A stretch of 64,000 nucleotides of DNA. It comes from JALOLG01 sp963776935 (GTDB lineage: Bacteria > Actinomycetota > Acidimicrobiia > Acidimicrobiales > Ilumatobacteraceae). The notes beneath the pieces are model-generated. The model ran no database searches. It was not told where the DNA came from and saw nothing but the letters and a program-made list of their open reading frames with translations. The stretch is taken from the NCBI GenBank assembly GCA_963776935.1, contig CAVZOP010000015.1, forward strand, positions 310,001 through 374,000. Direction: 5' to 3'. Positions 35,676 through 44,212 of this stretch are shown here, in pieces; the stretch's first letter is position 1; each line of letters starts with the position of its first letter. Both the position numbers and the translations under genes were made by a program.

Positions 35676-37037
35676 CTATTCGTGCTCGTGGTCAATCGCA
35701 GGTGCGTCCGTCACGAACAGGACGGACCGCGAGTTGGCGGGCGAGGCCGCTTCCGTCGTGGCCTGCACCAGGTTCGGGCAGTAGGTCGACGGGTAGCTCA
35801 TCTGGTCACGGCGCTCGCCCACCCACTCGAAGTGCATCCCGTCGGACACGAGGAAGTTGCCACCCCACGCGAAGTTGTGGCGGCGGAAGATGCGCACGAC
35901 GTTGCAGTTCATCTGCGGCACGCAGCCCTGGCAGTTGCTGACCGTGTTGGTGTCGAGCGCCATCCCCCACGAGTGCCTCGACAAGAAGCCGAGCTCGCCA
36001 CCGATCCGGTTGAAGCGCGGGTAATGGCAACCGCCGTAGGTGTTGGCGTTGGTCACGTCGATGGCGCCGGCGAGACCGGCCGCGGCGACCTCGTCGAGCG
36101 CGGCGCGGAGGTCGGCGGCGATCCGGTTGTGGCAGCGGGCCCTGATCGGGATCTGCACGCTGAGGAGCTCGCGACCGGCCGGCAGGTTCGCCGACTGCCA
36201 CGCCGCCTCCTGGATGATGCTCCCGTCGCCGAGGATCTGATAGGCGAACTCGCCGAGCAGCTCCTTGGTGCGCGCCAACCCGAGGTTGCCGTCGGGGCTC
36301 GGCGGATCCCAGCTGTGGCGCACCCGGGTCCGGAACCGACCGGTCACCCCGCGGTTGGCGAGCGCGGTGTCGAGCGCAGCACGAGACGAGAACCCGTAGA
36401 TCACGACCTGGGTGTCGGTGGTGATCCCCAACCGACCGGCCGCTTCGTTCGTCATCAGCAGCTCGGTGCCGCCGACCTCGTCCTCGGTACCGATCCGCGA
36501 GATCGTGAGTGTGTGCACGCCACCGTCGGCGGCGACGAGATCGATGAGGTCACCTGCCTGGGCACCGCGGAGGCCGGCCGTCCGCTCCCCCATCACGACG
36601 GAGGTCGGCGTGAGGGCGCCGGAGATGGCGCGTCCGCTGACCGCCGCGATCGCCGACGGGTGGAGCGCGGTGACCGACATCGGATATCGGAAACCGGACG
36701 GCGCCTGCTGCACCACCGTTCCGCCGCGGGTGATGCGGGTCATGCCGATCGTGACGCTGCGGCCGGCCGTGCCGACACCACCTGCGTCGCGCGCTGCGGC
36801 GAGCGCCCCGTAGAGGTTGGCGGTGTCGAGCTCACCGACGTCGGAGACGGTGACGATGTCGCCGAGTACCTCGACCGCGGTCGCCCGCGCGCCCACTGCC
36901 GCCGGACCGTCGATCGTGTCGACCAACGCCGGCGCCGCAACCGCGACCACCGCTGACGTGGCCATGACCGCCACGATCGACAGGACCGCCGCCCGACGGT
37001 GAGAACGGGTGAGCTTGGGGCGCGGGGGGAACGGCAC
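35676..37037 (-). CDS. Exported M15-family peptidase (D-Ala-D-Ala carboxypeptidase-like)
   Basis: A 453-aa protein with a basic start and one hydrophobic segment (AAVLSIVAVMATSAVVAVAAPAL, about 16-38), a signal peptide or anchor. A long middle region of about 250 residues has no clear family. The C-terminal part contains GGCHYPRFNRIGGELGFLSRHSWGMALDTNT and, 40 residues on, NFAWGGNFLVSDGMHFEWV. These carry the HxxxxxxD and DGMHFEW pattern of M15C zinc peptidases, which trim peptidoglycan cross-bridges. Four cysteines nearby suggest disulfides. It is divergent from lysS. Confidence 0.82.
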   Translation of the reverse strand: MPFPPRPKLTRSHRRAAVLSIVAVMATSAVVAVAAPALVDTIDGPAAVGARATAVEVLGDIVTVSDVGELDTANLYGALAAARDAGGVGTAGRSVTIGMTRITRGGTVVQQAPSGFRYPMSVTALHPSAIAAVSGRAISGALTPTSVVMGERTAGLRGAQAGDLIDLVAADGGVHTLTISRIGTEDEVGGTELLMTNEAAGRLGITTDTQVVIYGFSSRAALDTALANRGVTGRFRTRVRHSWDPPSPDGNLGLARTKELLGEFAYQILGDGSIIQEAAWQSANLPAGRELLSVQIPIRARCHNRIAADLRAALDEVAAAGLAGAIDVTNANTYGGCHYPRFNRIGGELGFLSRHSWGMALDTNTVSNCQGCVPQMNCNVVRIFRRHNFAWGGNFLVSDGMHFEWVGERRDQMSYPSTYCPNLVQATTEAASPANSRSVLFVTDAPAIDHEHE

Positions 37038-37146
37038 GAGGTTGCAGGCTAGAAGCCATCGTCGCGATGTGCAGGGCAGCGACTACCGTCGAACCATCGT
37101 GGACCAGGGAATCGACGCCGGAACCGACGCGGCAGGAGCCGAGACG

Positions 37147-38655
37147 ATGGCGTCGACGGCGGCCGTGTCGCCTGGTAGCGGCCTCCATGCCGAGCGTTCC
37201 CGGCGGCTGGCACGGGTGGACGAGATCCGCGACGCTGGCACCGAGCCGTACCCCTACCGGTTCGACCGCTCCCACACCCTCCGGGAGATCCGCGAGCGCT
37301 GGGGATCGCTCGAGCCGGGCACCGAGACCGAGGACGAAGTCGATGCCGCCGGCCGGCTGATGCTGTTGCGTGACTCGGGCAAGCTCGTGTTCGCGACGAT
37401 GCGCGATCGCAGCGGCGAGATCCAGCTCTTCGTGTCGAAGGCCGAGGTCGGCGACGGATCGTTCGGCGACGTCAAGGCGCTCGACCTCGGCGACTGGGTC
37501 GGCGTGCACGGCCGGGTGATGACCACCCGCAAAGGCGAGCTGTCGATCAAGGTCGACCGGCTGCAGCTGCTCGCCAAGGCGCTGCGCCCGCTGCCCGACA
37601 AGTGGCACGGTCTGACCGACATCGATGCCCGCTACCGCCAGCGCTACGCCGACCTGATCGTCAACGAGGAGGCGCGCCGGGCGTTCGAGATCCGCCACGA
37701 GCTGGTGGCGAGCTTCCGCAGGACACTCGCCGCCGAGGGCTACACCGAGGTCGAGACGCCGATCCTGCACGTCGAGGCCGGCGGCGCCCACGCCCGACCG
37801 TTCGTCACCCACCACCACACGCTCGACATGGACCTGTACCTGCGGATCGCGCTCGAACTGCACCTCAAGCGCCTGATCGTCGGCGGCATGGAGCGGGTGT
37901 ACGAGATGGGTCGCATCTTCCGCAACGAAGGCATCTCCCCCCGCCACAACCCCGAGTTCACGATGATGGAGCTGTACCAGGCGTTCGGCGACGTGTCCGA
38001 GATGATGGCCATCACCGAGCAGCTCATCGAGCAAGCGGCCCGCGATGCGCTCGGCACGACGAAGGTGACGATCCGTCGAGGCGAGATCGATCTCGCCGCG
38101 CCGTGGCCCCGGCGACGCATGATCGATCTCGTGAGCGAGGCCATCGGTACCGAGGTGCACCCGTCACAGCCGATCGAGCACCTGCGTGCACTCGCCGATC
38201 GCCACGCCGCGCACTACGAACCCACGTGGGGCCAGGGCCGGCTGATCGAGGGATTGTTCGAGGCGACGGCCGAGGCCGACCTCGTGGGCCCGGTGTTCGT
38301 CACCGGTCATCCGATCGAGATCTCACCGCTGGCGAGGGTCGACCGCGACGACCCGTTCCTCACCGAACGCTTCGAGCTCTTCGTCGACTCGATCGAGCTC
38401 GCCAACGGCTACACCGAGCTCAACGATCCGGTCGAACAGCGCCAGCGCTTCGAGGATGAGCAGGCGGCCAGGGACGCCGGCGACGACGAGCGCGGCTCCG
38501 TCGACGAGGACTACCTACGCGCCCTCGAATACGGCATGCCACCGACCGGTGGGCTCGGCGTCGGCATCGATCGCGTGGCCCGGCTGCTGGCCGGCGTCGA
38601 CACGATCAAAGAGGTCGTGCTGTTCCCGACCCTGCGGCCAGAGGTTCTCGAGTGA
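37147..38655 (+). CDS. lysS: Lysyl-tRNA synthetase, class II
   Basis: Charges tRNA-Lys. The 502-aa protein has the N-terminal OB-fold anticodon domain (LVFATMRDRSGEIQLFVSK, VGVHGRVMTTRKGELSI) and the class II catalytic core: motif 1 around YTEVETPIL, motif 2 FRNEGISPRHNPEFTMMELYQ, motif 3 GLGVGIDRVARLLAG near the end. ATG at 37147 has an AGGAG site 8 bases upstream; GTG 37099 is possible. A 27-bp repeat begins at the last codons and includes the TGA. The next gene, dapD, belongs to lysine synthesis. Confidence 0.94.
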   Translation: MASTAAVSPGSGLHAERSRRLARVDEIRDAGTEPYPYRFDRSHTLREIRERWGSLEPGTETEDEVDAAGRLMLLRDSGKLVFATMRDRSGEIQLFVSKAEVGDGSFGDVKALDLGDWVGVHGRVMTTRKGELSIKVDRLQLLAKALRPLPDKWHGLTDIDARYRQRYADLIVNEEARRAFEIRHELVASFRRTLAAEGYTEVETPILHVEAGGAHARPFVTHHHTLDMDLYLRIALELHLKRLIVGGMERVYEMGRIFRNEGISPRHNPEFTMMELYQAFGDVSEMMAITEQLIEQAARDALGTTKVTIRRGEIDLAAPWPRRRMIDLVSEAIGTEVHPSQPIEHLRALADRHAAHYEPTWGQGRLIEGLFEATAEADLVGPVFVTGHPIEISPLARVDRDDPFLTERFELFVDSIELANGYTELNDPVEQRQRFEDEQAARDAGDDERGSVDEDYLRALEYGMPPTGGLGVGIDRVARLLAGVDTIKEVVLFPTLRPEVLE

Positions 38656-38697
38656 TGGTGTCCGATGATGGTTTTCGAGTGATGGTGTCCGGATGAC
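38643..38697. repeat. 27-bp-period tandem duplication across the lysS-dapD junction
   Basis: GGTTCTCGAGTGATGGTGTC at 38643-38662 recurs with one change at 38670-38689. The first copy contains the lysS stop codon. The second sits just before the dapD start at 38693. Confidence 0.85.
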
Positions 38698-39640
38698 GCG
38701 CATGGCATGGGGAGCCGGGCTCTCCACCGAGACGGCCGACGGCACGACGCTCGACGCCTGGTTCCGCTGGCTCGGCTGGGGCGAGTACGGCGACGACGAG
38801 ATGGTCGCCGCCCACCCCGACATCGATGCCCAGCTGGGCCTGCGCGATCGCGTCGACGAGCTACGCCGGGTCAAGATCCGGCCGGTCCGCCTGACGGTCG
38901 ACGTCGACGAGCCCCCTGCTTCGGCCGCCGACGTGTATCTACGCCTCCACCTCCTGTCGCACCGACTCGCGGCGCCCCGCACGTTGAACCTCGACGGTGC
39001 GTTCGGCCTGCTCACGAACGTGGCGTGGACGAACCTCGGCCCGATCGCGGTGACCGATCTCGAAGACGTGCGGCTCCGTGTCCGCCTCGACGGTGGCTGG
39101 CTCGCCGTGCACGGCCTCGACAAGTTCCCTCGCATGACGGACTACGTGGTCCCGAGCGGCGTTCGCATCGCCGACGCCGATCGCGTTCGTCTCGGCGCCC
39201 ACCTCGCCGACGGGACGGTCGTGATGCACGAGGGTTTCGTGAACTTCAACGGCGGCACGCTCGGCACGTCGATGGTCGAGGGCCGGATCTCCCAGGGTGT
39301 GGTCGTGGGTGACGGCTCCGACGTCGGCGGCGGCGCTTCGATCATGGGCACGCTGTCAGGCGGTGGCACCGAACAGGTCACCGTCGGCGAGCGGTGCCTG
39401 CTCGGCGCCAACTCCGGCATCGGGATCAGCCTCGGCGACGACTGCGTCGTCGAGGCCGGGCTCTACATCACGGCGGGGACGCTCGTGAAGCTACCCGACG
39501 GCACGATCGCCAAGGGGCGCGACATCAACGGCATCTCGAACATGTTGTTCATCCGCCACGGCCAGACCGGGGCGATCGAGGCCCGTCAGCGCAGTGGATC
39601 ATGGGGCGGCCTCAACGCCGCCTTGCACGTGAACGACTGA
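38693..39640 (+). CDS. dapD: 2,3,4,5-tetrahydropyridine-2,6-dicarboxylate N-succinyltransferase, actinobacterial type
   Basis: Succinylates tetrahydrodipicolinate in the lysine and meso-diaminopimelate pathway. The 315-aa protein has an N-terminal alpha/beta part (TLDAWFRWLGWGEYG), the middle DKFPRMTDYVVPSGVRIADADRVRLG, then a left-handed beta helix with hexapeptide repeats including MHEGFVNFNGGTLG, SMVEGRISQGVVVGDGSDVGGG and GANSGIGISLGDDCVVEAGLYI, as in mycobacterial DapD. ATG at 38693. It is probably cotranscribed with lysS. A 20-nt tandem duplication covers its stop codon. Confidence 0.93.
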   Translation: MTRMAWGAGLSTETADGTTLDAWFRWLGWGEYGDDEMVAAHPDIDAQLGLRDRVDELRRVKIRPVRLTVDVDEPPASAADVYLRLHLLSHRLAAPRTLNLDGAFGLLTNVAWTNLGPIAVTDLEDVRLRVRLDGGWLAVHGLDKFPRMTDYVVPSGVRIADADRVRLGAHLADGTVVMHEGFVNFNGGTLGTSMVEGRISQGVVVGDGSDVGGGASIMGTLSGGGTEQVTVGERCLLGANSGIGISLGDDCVVEAGLYITAGTLVKLPDGTIAKGRDINGISNMLFIRHGQTGAIEARQRSGSWGGLNAALHVND

Positions 39641-39665
39641 CGCGACACATGAACGAGTGATGCGC
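39627..39665. repeat. Imperfect 20-nt tandem duplication over the dapD stop codon
   Basis: CACGTGAACGACTGACGCG at 39627-39645 is followed by CACATGAACGAGTGATGCG at 39647-39665. The first copy contains the dapD TGA, and the second repeats a TGA in the same position. Confidence 0.8.
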
Positions 39666-39679
39666 GGGTCAACACGCTC

Positions 39680-39727
39680 GAGTCGGCGACCAGACGCTCA
39701 GCGACGCGACGTTGGGTGAGCCGACTC
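39680..39727 (+). repeat. Dispersed 48-nt hairpin element, copy 2
   Basis: Arms GAGTCGGC (39680-39687) and GCCGACTC (39720-39727) are perfect inverted repeats. Inside are GACCAGACG and CGTTGGGTGA, able to add CC/GG and GACG/CGTT pairs. It lies between the convergent dapD and htrA 3' ends, so a terminator role is possible. Confidence 0.85.
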
Positions 39728-39730
39728 AAT

Positions 39731-41374
39731 TCAGCTCGGCGTGACGAGGAACGTGGCGAACACCTGGTCGAGCACCGCCAGATCGGCCTCCGACACGAGC
39801 TGCATCACCACGATCGCGGTGAACGTGTTGTCCGGGGGCACCGCAGCCACCGTCACGTAGACGGTGGCGGTGCCTCCGCAGTCGGTGAACGTCTGGTACC
39901 GACCGGTGTAGGCGGCGTCGCTGTAGTCCTGGATCCCGGCGTCGGTGCACTCGCCGGGTGCGGGGGCGAAGGCGGCGAGGGTCTCGTCGAGCGAGGGCTG
40001 TGGTCCGACGGCGGTGAAGAACAAGCCGGGCGTGAGGTAGTTGGCGTTGAACTCGTCGATCGACGGCGACGCCATGATCAGCGGGGCCTGGGTGCCGTCG
40101 TCGAGCGTGAACGGCGCGGTGTCGATGTCGGCCCATTCGATCGGCACGTCGACCGTGAGCACTCCCGTGTCGTCGGTGAGCGACTGGTAGCCGCTGATCG
40201 TCGGCGACTCCGGCGTCTCGGCCACGGGATCCTCGGCGACCTCGTCACCGAGCTCCTCGGCGAAGGAGAACGCCTGCTCGAGCGGCTTGTCGCCGTTGAG
40301 CTCGCCACGCAGCACCTCGGACGTGTCGAAGCGCAGCACCTCGACGGTGATCGGCCGGTCGCCGGCGGTGCGCAGAACATCGCAGTAGGCGGAATACGTG
40401 CCGTCACCGCCGACCGGCAGACCGTTGAGCGTCGTGACGATGTCGCCGGGCAGGATCCCGGTCTCCGACGCCGGCGAGCCGGGTGCCACGCCGGCGACCC
40501 AGATCCCGGAGATCCCGGCCTCCTCGTCGACCACGGCTTGGCCGTTGATGCCGAGCGACTCGAAGTCGCCCTCCATGAGCTTGGCGACGACGGGTTCGGC
40601 GAGCTCCTTGCTGATCGCGAAGAACTGCGACGTGTTGGTCTGCGAGCCAGTCGCGTAGTTGACGGCCGCGACCGCGCCCTCCGTGGTCACGAGCGGGCCG
40701 CCAGAGTTGCCGGGTTGGATGTTGGCGTCGTGCTCGATCGTCGAGTCGATCGACGCCCACGGTGTCTCGCCCGACGCCTGCGCCTTGGCGACGATGCCGC
40801 GGGTGAGCGTGAACTCCGGGTCGCCGAGCGGGAACCCCGCGGCGTAGATCTCGAGACCGGCCGCGAGATCACCGTCGTACCAGTCGAGGAAGGGCAGTGG
40901 CTCGTCCTCGGTGATGTCGATCACGGCCAAGTCGTTGCACTCCGACACCCCGAGCACGACGGCGTTGAAGCTGCGGTCGAGCTCGCCGCCGACGTAGACC
41001 TCGAGCGTGGCGGCTCCGGTGACGACGTGGTTGTTGGTGACGGCGATCCCATCGGGGCTGATGATGAAGCCACTGCCCGAACCGGCGTTGGAGGTGGCGC
41101 CCAATTCGGGGTCGCGAATGGTGCCCTGGGCGATGATCTGGACGACAGCCGGCTGGACCTGGTCGAACCCGACCTGGGCGCCTGACGAGTCGGCGGCGGT
41201 CGTCGCCGGGGCGGCCTCGGTGTCGACGGGGGCCTCGGTGTCGTCGGTCGCCTCGGTGTCGTCGGGCCCGTCGGTGGCTTCCGACACGTCGTCGTCGCCA
41301 CCTCCGCAGGCAGCCACGGCAAGCCCCGCCACGGCGAGAAGTCCGAACATTCTGGGCAGTGTCCGCCGAGTCAT
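39731..41374 (-). CDS. HtrA/DegP-like trypsin-family serine protease with PDZ domain, lipoprotein
   Basis: A 547-aa envelope protease for misfolded exported proteins. A lipobox (LAVAAC, Cys23) ends the signal; an Asp/Glu/Thr-rich spacer follows to about 65. The trypsin-fold domain carries His116 (NNHVVTG), Asp148 (ECNDLAVIDI) and Ser224 (QPGNSGGPLV). A PDZ domain follows (GISGIWVAGVAPGSPASETGILPGDIVTTLNG). A C-terminal domain of about 180 residues with two Cys is extra relative to ordinary HtrA and has no family I can name. ATG 41374 is chosen because it starts the signal; the much longer open frame upstream is antisense to ligD and the VOC gene. Confidence 0.9.
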   Translation of the reverse strand: MTRRTLPRMFGLLAVAGLAVAACGGGDDDVSEATDGPDDTEATDDTEAPVDTEAAPATTAADSSGAQVGFDQVQPAVVQIIAQGTIRDPELGATSNAGSGSGFIISPDGIAVTNNHVVTGAATLEVYVGGELDRSFNAVVLGVSECNDLAVIDITEDEPLPFLDWYDGDLAAGLEIYAAGFPLGDPEFTLTRGIVAKAQASGETPWASIDSTIEHDANIQPGNSGGPLVTTEGAVAAVNYATGSQTNTSQFFAISKELAEPVVAKLMEGDFESLGINGQAVVDEEAGISGIWVAGVAPGSPASETGILPGDIVTTLNGLPVGGDGTYSAYCDVLRTAGDRPITVEVLRFDTSEVLRGELNGDKPLEQAFSFAEELGDEVAEDPVAETPESPTISGYQSLTDDTGVLTVDVPIEWADIDTAPFTLDDGTQAPLIMASPSIDEFNANYLTPGLFFTAVGPQPSLDETLAAFAPAPGECTDAGIQDYSDAAYTGRYQTFTDCGGTATVYVTVAAVPPDNTFTAIVVMQLVSEADLAVLDQVFATFLVTPS

Positions 41375-41446
41375 GCGGCGAGTGTAAGCAGTGCCGACCA
41401 CTCTTCGCGACATCCCTCGCGGCGCTGTCCGGGTAGCGTCGCCGCG

Positions 41447-42535
41447 GTGGCGCGTTCCGCCGAACACGGTGATCCGGTCGAGCTGGTGGCCGACGGTCGC
41501 GCGGTCGTGATCACCAGTCCGAACAAGGTCATGTTCCCCGAGCGCGGTGAGACCAAGCTCGATCTCGCCCGGTACTACCTCGACGTCGGTGTTGCGATCA
41601 TGCGGACCCTCCGCGACCGCCCGGTGCTGCTCGAGCGCTACCCGAACGGTGTGCGGGGCCAGTCGTTCTTCCAGAAGCGGATCCCCGACACCGCGCCCGA
41701 CTGGCTGGCCACGACGACGGTGCAGACCATCAACGGCACACCGTCGCGTGCACTCGTGATCGCCGACCTCGCGCACGTGTTGTGGGCGGTCAACCAGGGC
41801 GTGCTCGGCCTGCACGTGTGGCCGTATCGAGCCTCGACGCCCGACGACGCCGACGAGCTGCGCATCGATCTCGATCCGGCGCCCGGCGTCCCGTTCGACG
41901 GAGTGCGGGAAGCGGCCGGCCACGTGTTCGCCTACCTCGCCGAGCTCGGCATCATGAGCTACCCGAAGACGACCGGGAGCAAGGGCCTGCACGTCTACGT
42001 TCGTGTGGAGCCCGGCTGGGACTCGTTCGCGGTTCGAGGTGCGTGCATCACCGTCGCACGCGAGATGGCCCGCCGCCATCCCGACGTGCTGACCGACAAG
42101 TGGTGGAAGGAGGAGCGCGGCAGCCGCGTGTTCATCGACTTCAACCAGAACGCACCACACAAGAACGTGTTCGGCGCGTGGGGCGTGCGGCCCCGAGTCG
42201 GCGCCCAGGTGTCGACGCCGTTCGCGTGGGACGAGCTGGGTTCGATCGACCACGAGGCGTTCACGATGGCCACCGTTCCGGCCCGCCTCGCCGAGCTGGG
42301 TGATCCGTGGGAGGCGATGGACGACGACCCGCAGCCGATCGCGGCGTTGGTCGAGCGATTCGCCGAGGATCTCGCCGACGGAATCCCCGACGCACCGTGG
42401 CCGCCCGTCTACCCGAAGATGCCCAACGAAGCACCCCGCGTGTCGCCCAGCCCGCGAAGAAAGAGGAGACGTAGTGAGCGACGCAACGCACGACCCGGGG
42501 CGGCGACCGAACGTCCCGCCTCCGACGAGCGGTGA
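41447..42535 (+). CDS. LigD-type polymerase/primase domain protein (DNA repair)
   Basis: Archaeo-eukaryotic primase-like polymerase related to the polymerase domain of LigD, used in non-homologous end joining to fill breaks. It is a stand-alone 362-aa domain without ligase or nuclease parts. Motifs are NKVMFPERGETKLDLARYYLDV, ERYPNGVRGQSFFQKRIP, LRIDLDPAPG (metal-binding Asp pair near 140), YPKTTGSKGLHVYV and VFIDFNQNAPHKN. GTG at 41447 is the start. The last dozen residues (ATERPASDER) are encoded by a copy of the 48-nt hairpin element, whose conserved TGA is the stop codon. No Ku gene is in the window. Confidence 0.88.
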   Translation: MARSAEHGDPVELVADGRAVVITSPNKVMFPERGETKLDLARYYLDVGVAIMRTLRDRPVLLERYPNGVRGQSFFQKRIPDTAPDWLATTTVQTINGTPSRALVIADLAHVLWAVNQGVLGLHVWPYRASTPDDADELRIDLDPAPGVPFDGVREAAGHVFAYLAELGIMSYPKTTGSKGLHVYVRVEPGWDSFAVRGACITVAREMARRHPDVLTDKWWKEERGSRVFIDFNQNAPHKNVFGAWGVRPRVGAQVSTPFAWDELGSIDHEAFTMATVPARLAELGDPWEAMDDDPQPIAALVERFAEDLADGIPDAPWPPVYPKMPNEAPRVSPSPRRKRRRSERRNARPGAATERPASDER

Positions 42536-42543
42536 GCCGACTC
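42497..42543 (+). repeat. Dispersed hairpin element, copy 3 (diverged left arm, inside the ligD-type 3' end)
   Basis: The right half GGTGAGCCGACTCGATCAGG matches the other copies; the left arm is GGGGCGGC followed by GACCGAACG. Six Watson-Crick pairs and one G-T pair remain in the 8-bp stem. It encodes the C-terminal residues of the LigD-type protein and provides its TGA. Confidence 0.65.
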
Positions 42544-42559
42544 GATCAGGTATGGAACC

Positions 42560-43333
42560 GTGACGACGCGCCTGACGAGCGTCGTGATCGACTCCGCTCA
42601 CCCGGGTGCACTGGCGCACTGGTGGTCGGAGGCGATCGGGTGGCCGATCACATACGTTGCGCCGGACGAGGTGGTCGTCGAACCGGCCGGCAACGGTCAG
42701 TCGTACGACGTCCCGGCGCTCGTGTTCGGAGGTGGCGACGAAGCGAAGACCACGAAGAACCGCGTCCACCTCGATCTGGCCAGCGACTCCCCCGACCATC
42801 AGGCGGATCTCGTCGCACGGCTCGTCGGCGCCGGCGCCCAGTACGTCGACGTCGGCCAGTCGGATGTCCCGTGGGTCGTGCTCTCCGACCCGGAAGGCAA
42901 CGAGTTCTGCGTGCTCGAGCCGCGCGAACGTCACATCGGGCGTGGCCCGATCGCGTCGATCGTCGTCGATGCTGCCGACCCGTCGACGATCGCCCGCTTC
43001 TGGTCGGCCGCCAGCGGCTGGCCGATCGCCGTCGAGCTCGACGGAGGCGTCAGCCTGCACAATCCGCGGGGTCTGCTCCCCGACCTCGATTTCGTGCCGG
43101 TCGACGACGCCAAGTCGGTGAAGAACCGGGTTCACCTCGACGTCGCGCCGTACGACGGCGAGGACCAGCTCGCCGAGGTCGCTCGTCTCGAATCGCTCGG
43201 TGCCGACCACATCGACGTCGGCCAGGGTCCCGACGTCACGTGGGTCGTCCTTGCCGATCCCGAGGGCAACGAGTTCTGTGTCCTGCGCCCGCAGGGCATC
43301 CCCCCGACGACCCCCGGCGAGAACAACGGATGA
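42560..43333 (+). CDS. VOC-superfamily protein with two glyoxalase-like domains
   Basis: A 257-aa protein made of two similar halves. Each half has the N-terminal strand (LTSVVIDSAHPGALAHWWSEAIGWPI; IASIVVDAADPSTIARFWSAASGWPI), a KNRVHLDL/KNRVHLDV segment and ends with WVVLSDPEGNEFCVLEP or WVVLADPEGNEFCVLRP. This is the glyoxalase/bleomycin-resistance-like fold of the actinobacterial glyoxalase_6 type. Each half keeps a His and a Glu that may bind metal or ligand. Substrate unknown. GTG at 42560 follows the hairpin element, and another copy lies after the stop. Confidence 0.86.
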   Translation: MTTRLTSVVIDSAHPGALAHWWSEAIGWPITYVAPDEVVVEPAGNGQSYDVPALVFGGGDEAKTTKNRVHLDLASDSPDHQADLVARLVGAGAQYVDVGQSDVPWVVLSDPEGNEFCVLEPRERHIGRGPIASIVVDAADPSTIARFWSAASGWPIAVELDGGVSLHNPRGLLPDLDFVPVDDAKSVKNRVHLDVAPYDGEDQLAEVARLESLGADHIDVGQGPDVTWVVLADPEGNEFCVLRPQGIPPTTPGENNG

Positions 43334-43358
43334 CTGGAGTGCGCCCTGATCGCCGGTC

Positions 43359-43406
43359 GAGTCGGCGACCAGACGTGCCGCGTGCCGACGTAGCGTGAGC
43401 CGACTC
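43359..43406 (+). repeat. Dispersed 48-nt hairpin element, copy 4
   Basis: Perfect 8-bp arms GAGTCGGC (43359-43366) and GCCGACTC (43399-43406), internal GACCAGACG and CGTGA parts, and the tail GATCAGATA. It lies 25 bases after the VOC gene stop, between two genes that point the same way. Confidence 0.85.
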
Positions 43407-43452
43407 GATCAGATACGGGAATTTATTTGCGCGCTCAAGTGTTTGGAGAGTC

Positions 43453-44163
43453 ATGACCCCCACCATCGACATCCGCCGGGCCGACGAGCGCTTCGCGACC
43501 AAGGTCGGCTGGCTCGACTCGAAGCACTCCTTCAGCTTCGGTCCGCACTTCGACCCCGCCAACACCGGGCACGGCCTGTTGCTGGTGAGCAACGACGACA
43601 TCGTCCGCGCCGGAACCGGCTTCGACACCCATCCCCATCGCGACATGGAGATCATCACGTGGGTGCTGTCAGGCGAGCTCGAGCACAAGGACTCCGAGCG
43701 CAACCGCGGCATCATCTACCCGGGTCTCGCCCAGCGCATGTCGGCCGGTACCGGGATCTGGCACTCGGAGATGAATGCCAGCACCGACACCGACGTCCAC
43801 TTCGTGCAGATGTGGGTGCCGCCCGACACCGAGTCGATCGATCCCGGCTACCAGCAACTCGACGTCAACGACGAGCTCGCCAAGGGCGGCCTCATCCCGA
43901 TCGCGTCGGGCAAGGGCCACGACACGGCGATCTCGATCCGCCAGCGCGACGCCGTCCTGTGGGGCGGCCGGCTGCACGCCGGTGAGACGGTGACGATCCC
44001 CGACGACCCACACGTTCACGTGTTCGTCCCGATCGGTACGGCCGAGCTCGAACAGGCCGGCCCGCTCGACACGGGTGATGCGGTGCGCCTCACCGACGCC
44101 GGAGGGCTGGACCTCACCGCCGGTCCCGACGGCGCCGAAGTGTTGATCTGGGCGACCGCCTGA
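43453..44163 (+). CDS. Pirin-family bicupin protein
   Basis: A 236-aa iron-binding bicupin. The pirin signature is present: SFGPHFDPANTGHGLLLVSNDDIVRAGTGFDTHPHRDMEIITWVLSGELEHKDS with the metal-binding HPHRD (about 61-65) and His/Glu further on (ISERMSAGTGIWHSEMN-type block here as LAQRMSAGTGIWHSEMNAS). The C-terminal cupin is shorter. Bacterial relatives show quercetin 2,3-dioxygenase activity or bind other enzymes; the role here is not known. ATG 43453 follows a GGAGAG sequence. Confidence 0.9.
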   Translation: MTPTIDIRRADERFATKVGWLDSKHSFSFGPHFDPANTGHGLLLVSNDDIVRAGTGFDTHPHRDMEIITWVLSGELEHKDSERNRGIIYPGLAQRMSAGTGIWHSEMNASTDTDVHFVQMWVPPDTESIDPGYQQLDVNDELAKGGLIPIASGKGHDTAISIRQRDAVLWGGRLHAGETVTIPDDPHVHVFVPIGTAELEQAGPLDTGDAVRLTDAGGLDLTAGPDGAEVLIWATA

Positions 44164-44174
44164 CATCCTTGTCA

Positions 44175-44212
44175 ATGTGGCGAGTGCCAATGTGACGAGT
44201 ACCAACGTGACC
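44175..44212. repeat. 15-bp tandem repeats at the nitroreductase start, giving three possible GTG starts
   Basis: GTGGCGAGTGCCAAT at 44177 is followed by GTGACGAGTACCAAC at 44192 and a partial third unit GTGACCGGCGAG at 44207. All keep the reading frame, so the protein begins with a small repeat (ASANVTSTNVT). Confidence 0.8.

Noticed and set aside
34152..36956. Very long plus-strand open frame (about 934 codons)
   Set aside because: Antisense to lpdA and the M15 peptidase gene, with no recognisable motifs; typical high-GC shadow.
41375..43210. Upstream extension of the htrA gene to over 1100 codons
   Set aside because: The extension is antisense to the LigD and VOC genes, and the lipoprotein signal begins at 41374.
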